Source: RUG11551 sp045586185
GTDB lineage: Bacteria > Planctomycetota > Planctomycetia > Pirellulales > Thermoguttaceae
Direction: 5' to 3'
NCBI GenBank assembly: GCA_045586185.1
Contig: JAZMZV010000092.1
Coordinates: 1-34,361, forward strand
DNA length: 34,361 bases
Shown: piece after piece, positions 14,969 to 26,441 of the stretch
How positions within the stretch are numbered: position 1 is the first letter of the stretch
How the letters are laid out: every line of letters begins with the position of its first letter
Notes under the pieces: model-generated
Databases searched by the model: none
What the model was told of the DNA's origin: nothing
The model's input: only the letters and a program-made list of their open reading frames with translations
Position numbers and translations under genes: made by a program

Positions 14969-17900
14969 TCAATATTCCTTCCAGGACTTAATCTGAATCG
15001 GCGCGTCGGCGAGCCGTCGGCAGACGGCTTGTAAAAACGCGGTTGAAAGCCGGACGTTTGTCAGCAGCGGGACGTTGTAGTCGATCGCGGCGCGGCGGAT
15101 GTCGTAGTCGGCGCTCAGTTCCGTTGACGACAGGTTTTTGGGAATGTTGACAACCAGGTCGACTTCTCCGTTGCGAATCAAATCCAAAGCGTTGATAAGC
15201 ATGGACGAATCCGGATTGGGCACGGCGTCTGAGCGGTTGGTCAGTTCGTCGGGCCAGCCAACGGCGATAGCGGGGACTTCGTGTTCCAGCAAATACGCCG
15301 TTGTGCCTCGCGTGCCGTAGAGCGTAAATCCGTTTTTAATCAGCTGTCGGCAAATCGGGAGCAGTTCCGCTTTCGCCTTCGACGGCCCGGAAGAAAGCAG
15401 AATCTTTTTCTTGGTCGGGATTCGGTATCCGGTTGCCAGCATGGACTTCAAAATCGCTTCGTAGAAATCTTCGCCCAGACAGCCGACTTCTCCGGTTGAC
15501 GCCATCTCGACGCCCAAAACCGGGTCGGCTTTCGCCAGACGGGAGAAGCTGAACTGCGGCGCTTTAATCCCGACGTAGTCGAGGTCGAACGCGTTTCGAT
15601 TCGGCTTTTCGACGGGAATGCCCAGGATGACTTTCGTCGCCAGTTCGATGAGGTCGATTTTCAGCACCTTGGAAACGAACGGGAACGAGCGGCTGGCGCG
15701 GAGGTTGCATTCAATCACTTTGATGTCGTTGTCACGCGCCAAAAGCTGCATATTGAACGGTCCGGAAATATCCAGAGCCTGAGCGACTTTTCGAGCGATC
15801 TTTTTGATTCGTCGAATCGTTTCGACATACAGTTTTTGCGGCGGGAAGACGATCGTCGCGTCGCCGGAATGGACGCCGGCAAACTCGACGTGTTCGGAAA
15901 TGGCGTAGGCGACAATCTCCCCGTTCTGAGCAACCGCGTCGAATTCAATCTCTTTGGCGTCGACAATAAATTCCGAAACGACGACCGGGTGCTTTTGCGA
16001 CACGTTCGCCGCCAGGGTGAGGAAATGATTCAGTTCCGACTTGTTGGAAACGACGTTCATCGCAGCGCCGGAAAGGACGTAACTGGGGCGAACCATCAGC
16101 GGAAATCCGACCTCGTCGGCGAAATCGTAAATCTCGTCCATCGACGTCAGCTCTCGCCAGCGGGGCTGATCCACGCCCATCTTGTCACATAAGGCGGAGA
16201 ACAGATGTCGGTCTTCGGCGCTGTCGATGGATTCCGGCGTCGTCCCCAAAATCGGGACGGCTTGAGCGTGCAGGCGCATGGCGAGGTTGTTGGGAATCTG
16301 CCCGCCCATGGACACGACGACGCCTTTGGGCGCTTCAAATTCCGCAATGTCCAGAACCGCTTCCAGAGAGAGTTCATCGAAGTACAGGCGGTCGCACATG
16401 TCGTAGTCGGTCGAAACGGTTTCCGGATTGCAGTTTATCATCACGCCCCGGTATCCTTCCGCCTGAATGGTTTTAATCGCGCCGACGCAGCACCAGTCAA
16501 ACTCCACCGACGACCCGATTCTGTACGCCCCGGACCCGAGAACGATAACCGAGCGGCGGTCTTTGTGGAATTCGACGTCGTGTTCCGTCGCGTGGTACGT
16601 CAAATACAGATAATTCGTTTTGGCGGGAAACTCTGCCGCCAGCGTATCAATCTGCTTGACGTACGGGTTGATTCCGCGTCGTTTGCGTTCCGCCCGGGCT
16701 TCGAGCATAGCGTCTTCCGGATCCGTTTGACCGTGCGTTACAAGACGCCCAATCTGGAAATCGGAAAAGCCCTTTTTCTTTGCCGTCAGAAGCAAATTGC
16801 TGGGAATGTCCTTGAAATTGTGGTACTCGTCAATCGCCCGATGAACGTTGTAGATGGATTCCAGCTTGTACAAAAACCATTTGTCGATGCTGGTCAGATC
16901 GTGAATTTTGTCGACCGAGTACCCTTCATGGAACGCTTTGGCGACAGCAAAAATTCGGCTGTCGGTTGGATGAACGAGCGCGTCGTCGAGATTGTCAAAT
17001 TTGAGTTCGTGATTGGCGACGAATCCGTGCATGCCTTGCCCGATCATGCGGAGTCCTTTTTGAATCGCCTCTTCAAAACTGCGCCCGATTGCCATGACTT
17101 CCCCGACGGATTTCATGGACGAGCCGATCTGTTTGGATACGCCCTTGAACTTCGACAAATCCCAGCGGGGAATTTTCACAACGCAGTAGTCCAACGCTGG
17201 TTCGAAGAAGGCGCTTGTGGTTTGTGTAACGCTGTTTTTCAGCTCGTAGAGATTGTATCCCATCGCCAGTTTGGCGGCGACAAACGCCAGCGGATAGCCC
17301 GTCGCCTTGCTGGCAAGAGCGGACGACCGCGACAGACGGGCGTTGACCTCAATAACGCGATAGTCCTCGGAATTGGGGTCTAAAGCGTACTGAACGTTGC
17401 ACTCGCCGATAATCCCAACGTGACGAACGATCTTGATTGCCAGTTCTCGCAGTTTGTGGTATTCCGTATCGGTCAGCGTCTGAGACGGCGCGACGACAAT
17501 CGACTCGCCGGTGTGGATTCCCAGCGGGTCAAAGTTCTCCATGTTGCAAACGGTGATGCAGTTGTCAAACCGGTCGCGAACGACTTCGTATTCAATTTCC
17601 TTCCAGCCGCGAAGGGATTTCTCAACCAGAATCTGGTTGGAAAACGCCAGGGCGTTGGCGGCGTGCAGACGCAGTTCTTCTTCATTGTCACAAAACGCGC
17701 TGCCCTGCCCGCCCAGCGTGTATGCAGCGCGGATAATCACCGGATACCCGACTTCTTCCGCCGCCTTGACCGCGTCTTCGATATTCTCGACCGCCTCGGA
17801 TTTAATCGTATGGACGCCAATCTCCGACAGCTTTTTCACAAACAGATCGCGGTCTTCGGTATTGATAATCGCTTCAACCGGCGTTCCCAAAACCCGAACC

Positions 17901-18262
17901 CCGTATTTGTCCAGCGTCCCGTTTTTGTACAGCGCCACGCCGCAGTTGAGAGCCGTCTGACCGCCGAAGGAAAGCAGAATCCCGTCCGGCCGTTCCTTTT
18001 GAATTACCTGCTCGACGTATTCCGGCGTAACAGGCAAAAAATAAACCGTATCAGCTACGCCCTGCGAAGTCTGTACGGTCGCAATGTTCGGATTGATAAG
18101 AACAGTGTGAATGCCCTCTTCCCTCAACGCCTTGAGAGCCTGAGAGCCAGAGTAGTCAAACTCTCCAGCCTCGCCAATCTTCAAAGCTCCAGAACCAAGA
18201 AGAAGGACTTTGGAAAGGCTATTAGTTGCGAGTTGCGAGTTGCGAGTTGCGAGTGGGGACAT
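14969..18262 (-). CDS. carB: Carbamoyl-phosphate synthase large subunit CarB
   Basis: A 1097-residue protein, near the usual 1070. It makes carbamoyl phosphate from bicarbonate, ammonia (from CarA) and two ATP, for arginine and pyrimidine synthesis. Two homologous ATP-grasp halves are evident. The first begins V-L-L-L-G-S-G-A-L-K-I-G-E-A-G-E-F-D-Y-S-G and the second S-V-I-V-L-G-S-G-A-Y-R-I-G-S-S-V-E-F-D-W. Each has M-G-G-Q/F-G-G-Q and E-V-N-A-R-L-S-R-S or E-C-N-L-R-A-S-R-S-F motifs. The C-terminal allosteric MGS-like domain starts near 965. The first 16 residues are not CarB-like: they are the translation of a TCGCAAC heptamer array. No other start codon lies between the ATG at 18262 and the conserved region, so this start is kept. 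It lies 47 bp downstream of carA. Confidence 0.96.
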   Translation of the reverse strand: MSPLATRNSQLATNSLSKVLLLGSGALKIGEAGEFDYSGSQALKALREEGIHTVLINPNIATVQTSQGVADTVYFLPVTPEYVEQVIQKERPDGILLSFGGQTALNCGVALYKNGTLDKYGVRVLGTPVEAIINTEDRDLFVKKLSEIGVHTIKSEAVENIEDAVKAAEEVGYPVIIRAAYTLGGQGSAFCDNEEELRLHAANALAFSNQILVEKSLRGWKEIEYEVVRDRFDNCITVCNMENFDPLGIHTGESIVVAPSQTLTDTEYHKLRELAIKIVRHVGIIGECNVQYALDPNSEDYRVIEVNARLSRSSALASKATGYPLAFVAAKLAMGYNLYELKNSVTQTTSAFFEPALDYCVVKIPRWDLSKFKGVSKQIGSSMKSVGEVMAIGRSFEEAIQKGLRMIGQGMHGFVANHELKFDNLDDALVHPTDSRIFAVAKAFHEGYSVDKIHDLTSIDKWFLYKLESIYNVHRAIDEYHNFKDIPSNLLLTAKKKGFSDFQIGRLVTHGQTDPEDAMLEARAERKRRGINPYVKQIDTLAAEFPAKTNYLYLTYHATEHDVEFHKDRRSVIVLGSGAYRIGSSVEFDWCCVGAIKTIQAEGYRGVMINCNPETVSTDYDMCDRLYFDELSLEAVLDIAEFEAPKGVVVSMGGQIPNNLAMRLHAQAVPILGTTPESIDSAEDRHLFSALCDKMGVDQPRWRELTSMDEIYDFADEVGFPLMVRPSYVLSGAAMNVVSNKSELNHFLTLAANVSQKHPVVVSEFIVDAKEIEFDAVAQNGEIVAYAISEHVEFAGVHSGDATIVFPPQKLYVETIRRIKKIARKVAQALDISGPFNMQLLARDNDIKVIECNLRASRSFPFVSKVLKIDLIELATKVILGIPVEKPNRNAFDLDYVGIKAPQFSFSRLAKADPVLGVEMASTGEVGCLGEDFYEAILKSMLATGYRIPTKKKILLSSGPSKAKAELLPICRQLIKNGFTLYGTRGTTAYLLEHEVPAIAVGWPDELTNRSDAVPNPDSSMLINALDLIRNGEVDLVVNIPKNLSSTELSADYDIRRAAIDYNVPLLTNVRLSTAFLQAVCRRLADAPIQIKSWKEY
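18224..18254. repeat. Heptamer-repeat array at the carB start
   Basis: Four GTTGCGA units (plus strand) lie just inside carB. On the gene strand they encode L-A-T-R-N-S-Q-L-A-T after the initiator M-S-P. The array forms the leading end of the gene rather than an internal insertion. Confidence 0.88.
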
Positions 18263-18309
18263 GATATGTAAATTGTATGAAGTTTTAAATCAGGAGTGGA
18301 CGCATAGCG

Positions 18310-19482
18310 TCAATTGTTATTTACTAATTGTAAAAATCTATCGAACAGTACGCCGGCGTCGCGGGGACCGCCGCTGGCTTCCGGGTGAAACTGGACGGAC
18401 GAGAACGGTTTGCTCTTATGGGCAATCCCTTCGCAAGTGCCGTCGTTGAGGTTGATGTAACTCGGTTCCCAGTCGTCGGAAAGACGCAGCGGGTCAACCG
18501 CGTAGCCATGGTTCTGCGACGTAATCCAGGTTTGATGAGTTCCCTGAAGAATAACGGGCTGATTGTGCCCGCGATGACCGTAGCGCATTCTGTAGGTTGT
18601 CGCGCCGGCGGCTCTGGCTAAGAGCTGGTTGCCCATACAGATTCCGAAAATCGGCTTGTTCAACTCGAACGCCTTTTTAATGTTCTCAACCGTTTCTTCC
18701 GCCATTTGCGGGTCGCCGGGACCGTTGGAAATCATCAGACCGTCGTAGTCGATAGTCGTAACATCGAAATTCCACGGAACGCGAATCACCGTCGCGCCGC
18801 GCCGCAGCAGACTGCGTAAAATGTTGTTCTTCGCGCCGCAGTCAATTAGCGCTATTCTGATATTTGAGTTGCGAGTTGCGAGTTGCGAGTTGCGAGAAGA
18901 ATTATTGAGGCTAGTACTAAATTCTGAATTAACTACTGCCTCTTGCCTACTGCCTACTGCCTTATACTCCGTTATTTCCGTACACGAACATTGAGCAATC
19001 AAATTGACTTTGCCGGGATCGTAAAACTCGACGTCCTGCGGTTTGCCGGCGGGATCGTCCACGACGATTTTGCCCAGCATCGTGCCGCGTTCGCGAAGCC
19101 GCTTTGTCAGCGCGCGGGTGTCGATTCCGGAAATGCCGGGAATGCCCTCGCGTTCCATCCATTGAGACAGGCTTTCCACCGCATTCCAATGGCTGTACTG
19201 CTGAGAATATTCGCTGACAACAAGACCTTTAACCCAGATTTGATTTGACTCGAAGAATTTTTGAATGCCGTTTTCTAAAAGATGAGGAGGAACGCCGTAA
19301 TTACCAACTAACGGCCAGGTCATGGCAAGAATTTGTCCGGCGTAAGAGGGGTCAGTAAGACTTTCAGTGTAACCGGTCATGGCTGTGTTGAAAACAACCT
19401 CCCCGGCTGAGGAAACTGCCGCCCCAAAAGACTCGCCCGGAAATACCGCGCCGTCCTCCAGGACCAAACGTGCAGCTGTCAT
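18310..19482 (-). CDS. carA: Carbamoyl-phosphate synthase small subunit CarA
   Basis: A 390-residue glutaminase subunit that feeds ammonia to CarB. The N-terminal domain opens A-R-L-V-L-E-D-G-A-V-F-P-G-E-S-F-G. The class I glutamine amidotransferase domain carries the nucleophile in G-I-C-M-G-N-Q and the H/E pair in Q-F-H-P-E-A. I choose the ATG at 19482 because GGGAGA stands about 9 nt upstream and the CarA family starts here; an ATG 51 nt further upstream is in frame but less likely. Residues about 173-206, between the two domains, are a repeat-encoded insertion containing G-S-R-Q-E-A-V-V-N-S and S-Q-L-A-T-R-N-S. carB follows on the same strand. Confidence 0.96.
   Translation of the reverse strand: MTAARLVLEDGAVFPGESFGAAVSSAGEVVFNTAMTGYTESLTDPSYAGQILAMTWPLVGNYGVPPHLLENGIQKFFESNQIWVKGLVVSEYSQQYSHWNAVESLSQWMEREGIPGISGIDTRALTKRLRERGTMLGKIVVDDPAGKPQDVEFYDPGKVNLIAQCSCTEITEYKAVGSRQEAVVNSEFSTSLNNSSRNSQLATRNSNIRIALIDCGAKNNILRSLLRRGATVIRVPWNFDVTTIDYDGLMISNGPGDPQMAEETVENIKKAFELNKPIFGICMGNQLLARAAGATTYRMRYGHRGHNQPVILQGTHQTWITSQNHGYAVDPLRLSDDWEPSYINLNDGTCEGIAHKSKPFSSVQFHPEASGGPRDAGVLFDRFLQLVNNN
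18866..18963. repeat. In-frame heptamer element in carA
   Basis: The plus-strand left arm is GTTGCGA units, the core begins GAAGAATTATTGAGGCT, and the right arm is TACTGCC/TCTTGCC units. On the gene strand one GGCAAGA unit replaces GGCAGTA exactly where an unbroken GGCAGTA run would give TAG. It encodes about 34 residues in the linker between the CarA domains. Confidence 0.88.
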
Positions 19483-19526
19483 GATGGGATTCTCCCTTTC
19501 TTTGTAAGCTGATTGTTTAACCGTAC

Positions 19527-19560
19527 GGCGCAAGGAGCGCTAATCGATAACCCTTGCGCC
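19527..19560 (-). promoter_or_regulatory. Leader hairpin of carAB
   Basis: GGCGCAAGG (19527-19535) is perfectly complementary to CCTTGCGCC (19552-19560), separated by 16 nt. It lies between the promoter and the carA start, within the expected 5' untranslated leader. It could act as an attenuator-like or mRNA-stabilising structure. No known riboswitch was recognised. Confidence 0.5.
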
Positions 19561-19573
19561 CAAAATTGTAAAA

Positions 19574-19601
19574 ATTATATTCCTTTGAGTAAACCTGTCA
19601 A
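19574..19601 (-). promoter_or_regulatory. Consensus promoter of carAB
   Basis: On the minus strand, TTGACA (19601-19596) is followed after 16 bp by TATAAT (19579-19574), matching both sigma70 hexamers fully. Transcription would start near 19567, giving a leader of about 85 nt to carA. Confidence 0.8.
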
Positions 19602-19607
19602 GGAGCG

Positions 19608-19759
19608 CCCCCGTGGCGGGGGAGCCAATCCGCGCTGCCGCGCGAATCGTATTTTAATCGCTCCCGTTGGTCGCTTGCATCAACGCGACAACATGCAACC
19701 TAAAATCTATTTTTTATTCATTAGTTATTGGTCGTATACCCACGGGTTTACACCCGTGG
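19608..19759. repeat. Intergenic hairpins and dispersed repeat upstream of carA
   Basis: Three blocks are seen. CCCCCG/CGGGGG forms a hairpin at 19608-19622. A dispersed repeat at 19631-19676 is shared, inverted, with mnmE 13933-13976. CCACGGGT/ACCCGTGG forms a hairpin at 19740-19759, 14 bp past the VWA gene's stop. No gene is found between 19483 and 19772. Confidence 0.7.
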
Positions 19760-19772
19760 CTCGCCTTTAGTT

Positions 19773-21979
<2,207 letters not shown>

Positions 21980-21983
<4 letters not shown>

Positions 21984-23320
21984 GGCAGGTGAGTGCGGTT
22001 GTAGTCCATAATGTCAAAGACGTTCGGGTCTTTCTTTTCCTCTTCCGGTAAAACCGGCATGTTCGGATACGGAGGAACCGTTTTTTCCAGCGGCATAATC
22101 ATCGGCTTATACTCGTGATTTCGCTTGTTTTTGACCTTCGCGTCGAGAATTTTATCCGGCGTGGGCAGCTGAGAAAGGGAAATTACCGACGACGGATTTC
22201 TTCTTTGCAGACGGCAAACGACGTCCATGCCGCGGACAACTCGTCCAAAAGCGGTGTATTTATTGACGCAGTTGATATCCGGCTTGAACAAAATAAAGAA
22301 TTTGCATCCAGCGGTATTGGGCGTATCCCGCATTAAATCCATAACGACGGTTCCGCGCCAAAAGAATCGGGCGTCTTCCGGAAATACCTTTTTCTGGAAA
22401 TCAAAGGACTTAAATTCGTCTGGAATAACATAACCCGGCGTTCCGTTTCCTCTGACCAGCGGCTGCAAGGTGAGGTTGTCAACGCGTTTGAACTGTTCCG
22501 TTCCAGAAACGTGCGCCATCGCCTGACTGATAACAGCGTCAAAGTCGATATTTTTATAGAAACCTTTTTCAATCAGCCAGATAAAATTGGCGACTGTGTT
22601 GGGCGACTGATCTTCATAAAGGAGAATTTCAATTTCGCCTTTTGTCGTATACAGAACGACGCTGGGCAAATCCTTGCGTTCTTCCTGCTCTCGATAGGCT
22701 TTTTCCTGTTCCCAAAGCAATTCAAAAACCGGGAGGTATTTGAAATCGCTTTCTCCCAGGCGGAACTGATCCAGAATGCCCAGTTTTTGAATTTTTTCCA
22801 GAAACGATTTGGAAACGTCGTACTGCTGAGTGAACAAAGCGGAAAAGGCGGCGGCGCGAATTACGTACGGGTTATTGACGTTGCTGTCGAGCAGAATGTT
22901 GCACATTTTCAAGGCGTCCTCGTACATGTCCCGTTCCATAAAATACTGCAGCGTGTAAAAGAGGAAGCGTTCGATATCGCGATTGTTTTCCGGGTCTTTG
23001 GCGTACGCAACAACAGCCGTGGCGACGAGCTGTTTATACGTCGTTTCCGCTTCTTTGAATTTTTTGTCAAACTCCTCTTTGAGCTTTTGTCGTTCCGGAG
23101 TTTGCTCAACGACAACGATTTCGTCTTCTCCCGGTTTACGCTTAACGTCAAAGTACTTATACCTCAACTGAGCCAATTGAGCCACCATCGGCTTCCACTG
23201 TTCCAGAAGATTTTCGTATTGCTGTCTTTCTTTAGATTTGGCTGGACTTTCAGACTGCGCCCAGGCAAAGGCGCCAAGTCCCAACGCTGCAACCAGGATT
23301 ATGAGTAAAAATCGTTTCAT
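21980..23320 (-). CDS. Exported cyclophilin-like protein, probably not an active isomerase
   Basis: A 446-residue protein with a clear signal peptide (about 1-21, ending A-W-A-Q). Residues about 30-210 are helical and charged, possibly TPR-like. The cyclophilin fold spans about 219-400: T-K-G-E-I-E-I-L-L-Y, then P-N-T-V-A-N-F, later G-T-V-V-M-D and F-G-R-V-V-R-G-M-D-V-V. The usual catalytic F-x-R-V-I...Q-G-G-D segment reads F-D-A-V-I-S-Q-A-M-A-H-V-S-G (260-273). The catalytic arginine is replaced and the Q-G-G-D lost, so prolyl isomerase activity is doubtful. It may serve as a periplasmic binding or scaffold protein. It overlaps the downstream VWA gene by 4 bp and likely acts with it. Confidence 0.87.
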
Positions 23321-23643
23321 TTGCGTCTGTAAAATTGAAATATCAGGAGAGAAGATTTAAAGCGGACGTATGACCCAGAAATCCGTCTGGGATCGCAGCC
23401 GCATTTTACAACCGTCCCGATGGCTTGCTCCTGCTTTCCGTCGGTCGCTCCTCGCTAATTCTATTATGACGCAAATCAGATTTCTTTCAAGAGCAAAAGA
23501 GCAAAAAAAATCTCTTTTTCTCGATATATTATTAGTAAATCAGGAAAAGTTGGAATTTGGGGTTGTATAAATGATGAAAAGATAGTAAAATTCAGCCTGA
23601 TGCATAGTTGATTGCAGCATATTATATAATTTAGGAGACACGG
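23321..23643. other. Divergent intergenic region with hairpin repeats
   Basis: No gene is supported. It contains a hairpin CCCAGA/TCTGGG (23374-23391) and a stretch at about 23395-23450 that loosely resembles the dispersed repeat at 19631-19676. The right part is AT-rich, and AGGAGA (23633-23638) is a good ribosome-binding site for the ATG at 23644. TATAAT at 23625-23630 is too close to the start to be the promoter unless the mRNA has almost no leader. Confidence 0.6.
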
Positions 23644-24744
23644 ATGTCAGACTTTACTCAAACCGTTGGTTTAGATACCGACAAGATTCTGCCAATTCGA
23701 TTTGAAGGCAACTACGAACCTTCAACCGATTCGCCATTAATCTCGGTCGTTACCCCCGCTCACAACGAGGAGGGGAACGTTCGACGTTTCTTTACGGAAG
23801 TTTCTCAATCTCTTAATCAGATAACGGACTCATGGGAAATCATTTTCGTCAACGACGGCAGTACAGACAATTCCGCTGAATTGATGCGTCAGCTTCACGA
23901 CGAAGACCCGCGCTGCAAAGCCGTGATTTTTTCCCGCAACTACGGGTTCCAGATTGCCATCGCCGCCGGGCTGAGAGCGTCGAGCGGAAAAGCGGTAATC
24001 GTTATGGACGCTGACCTTCAGCATCCGCCAGAGCTTATTCCCGTCATGGTCGAGAAATGGAAAGAAGGATTTCACGTCGTCAATACGGTTCGCACCGGGT
24101 ACGGCGACAAAGTCGGCTTTGTGAAGAAGTTCACCTCCGCCGCGTTCTATAAGGTGATGAACGCCGTTTCAGAAGTCCCGATCATTCCCGGCGCATGCGA
24201 TTTCCGCCTTATGGACCGAGTTGTCGTTGACATCCTCAGCCGTCTGCCGGAACAAACGCCGTTTTTCCGCGCTCTGATTCGCTGGCTGGGATTCAAGCAG
24301 ACGTCAATTCCCTGTACAGTCAACGCTCGTCAGGCTGGCGTTCCCTCGCTGACGTTCAAAAAGATGCTTGTCCTCGCCGTCGACGGCATGGTCAGCTTTT
24401 CAACCAGACCGCTGCGTTGGATTATGTACATCGGCTTTTTCGTTACCGCTCTTGTCATTCCCTACGGCATTTGGGCGCTGATTGATCATTTTATTTACAA
24501 CGCCACGGTCCCCGGCTGGACGTCTCTGCTTATCCTCAATATGCTCTTGGGCGGCACAATGCTCGTCTCCCTTGGAATTATTGGCGAGTATATTGGGAGA
24601 ATTTACAATCAGGTCAAAGGACGTCCCCTGTTTACCGTTGAAGAACTCTGCGGCATCGAAAAGAACCTCAATAATCAAACGGTAGTTGGTCATTCGTGGG
24701 ATAAAACCTCAGAAGAGCAAAAATTGAAACGAGAAGCGGTCTGA
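23644..24744 (+). CDS. GT2 glycosyltransferase, ArnC/GtrB/DPM1-like
   Basis: A 366-residue polyprenyl-phosphate glycosyltransferase of family GT2. The GT-A core starts I-S-V-V-T-P-A-H-N-E-E-G-N, with D-G-S (71-73) and the metal-binding D-A-D (122-124). It is followed by D-L-Q-H-P-P-E. Two C-terminal membrane spans (about 258-285 and 296-320) match the ArnC/GtrB architecture, which loads a sugar onto undecaprenyl phosphate on the cytoplasmic side. It has the clearest Shine-Dalgarno site in the window (AGGAGA). It heads an apparent operon with two ArnT-like enzymes and a deacetylase, so it probably makes their lipid-linked donor. The sugar cannot be told from sequence. Confidence 0.93.
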   Translation: MSDFTQTVGLDTDKILPIRFEGNYEPSTDSPLISVVTPAHNEEGNVRRFFTEVSQSLNQITDSWEIIFVNDGSTDNSAELMRQLHDEDPRCKAVIFSRNYGFQIAIAAGLRASSGKAVIVMDADLQHPPELIPVMVEKWKEGFHVVNTVRTGYGDKVGFVKKFTSAAFYKVMNAVSEVPIIPGACDFRLMDRVVVDILSRLPEQTPFFRALIRWLGFKQTSIPCTVNARQAGVPSLTFKKMLVLAVDGMVSFSTRPLRWIMYIGFFVTALVIPYGIWALIDHFIYNATVPGWTSLLILNMLLGGTMLVSLGIIGEYIGRIYNQVKGRPLFTVEELCGIEKNLNNQTVVGHSWDKTSEEQKLKREAV

Positions 24745-24752
24745 GTATTAGT

Positions 24753-26438
<1,686 letters not shown>

Positions 26439-26441
26439 GAT

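Noticed and set aside
16205..17383. A long open frame (392 codons) antisense to carB
   Set aside because: It mirrors the codon structure of carB, resembles no family and has no ribosome-binding site. The same holds for antisense or shifted frames in feoB, the sugar-phosphate transferase gene and others.
23625..23630. TATAAT as the promoter of the GT2 operon
   Set aside because: Its start point would fall within the ribosome-binding site, and no -35 lies at the right distance.
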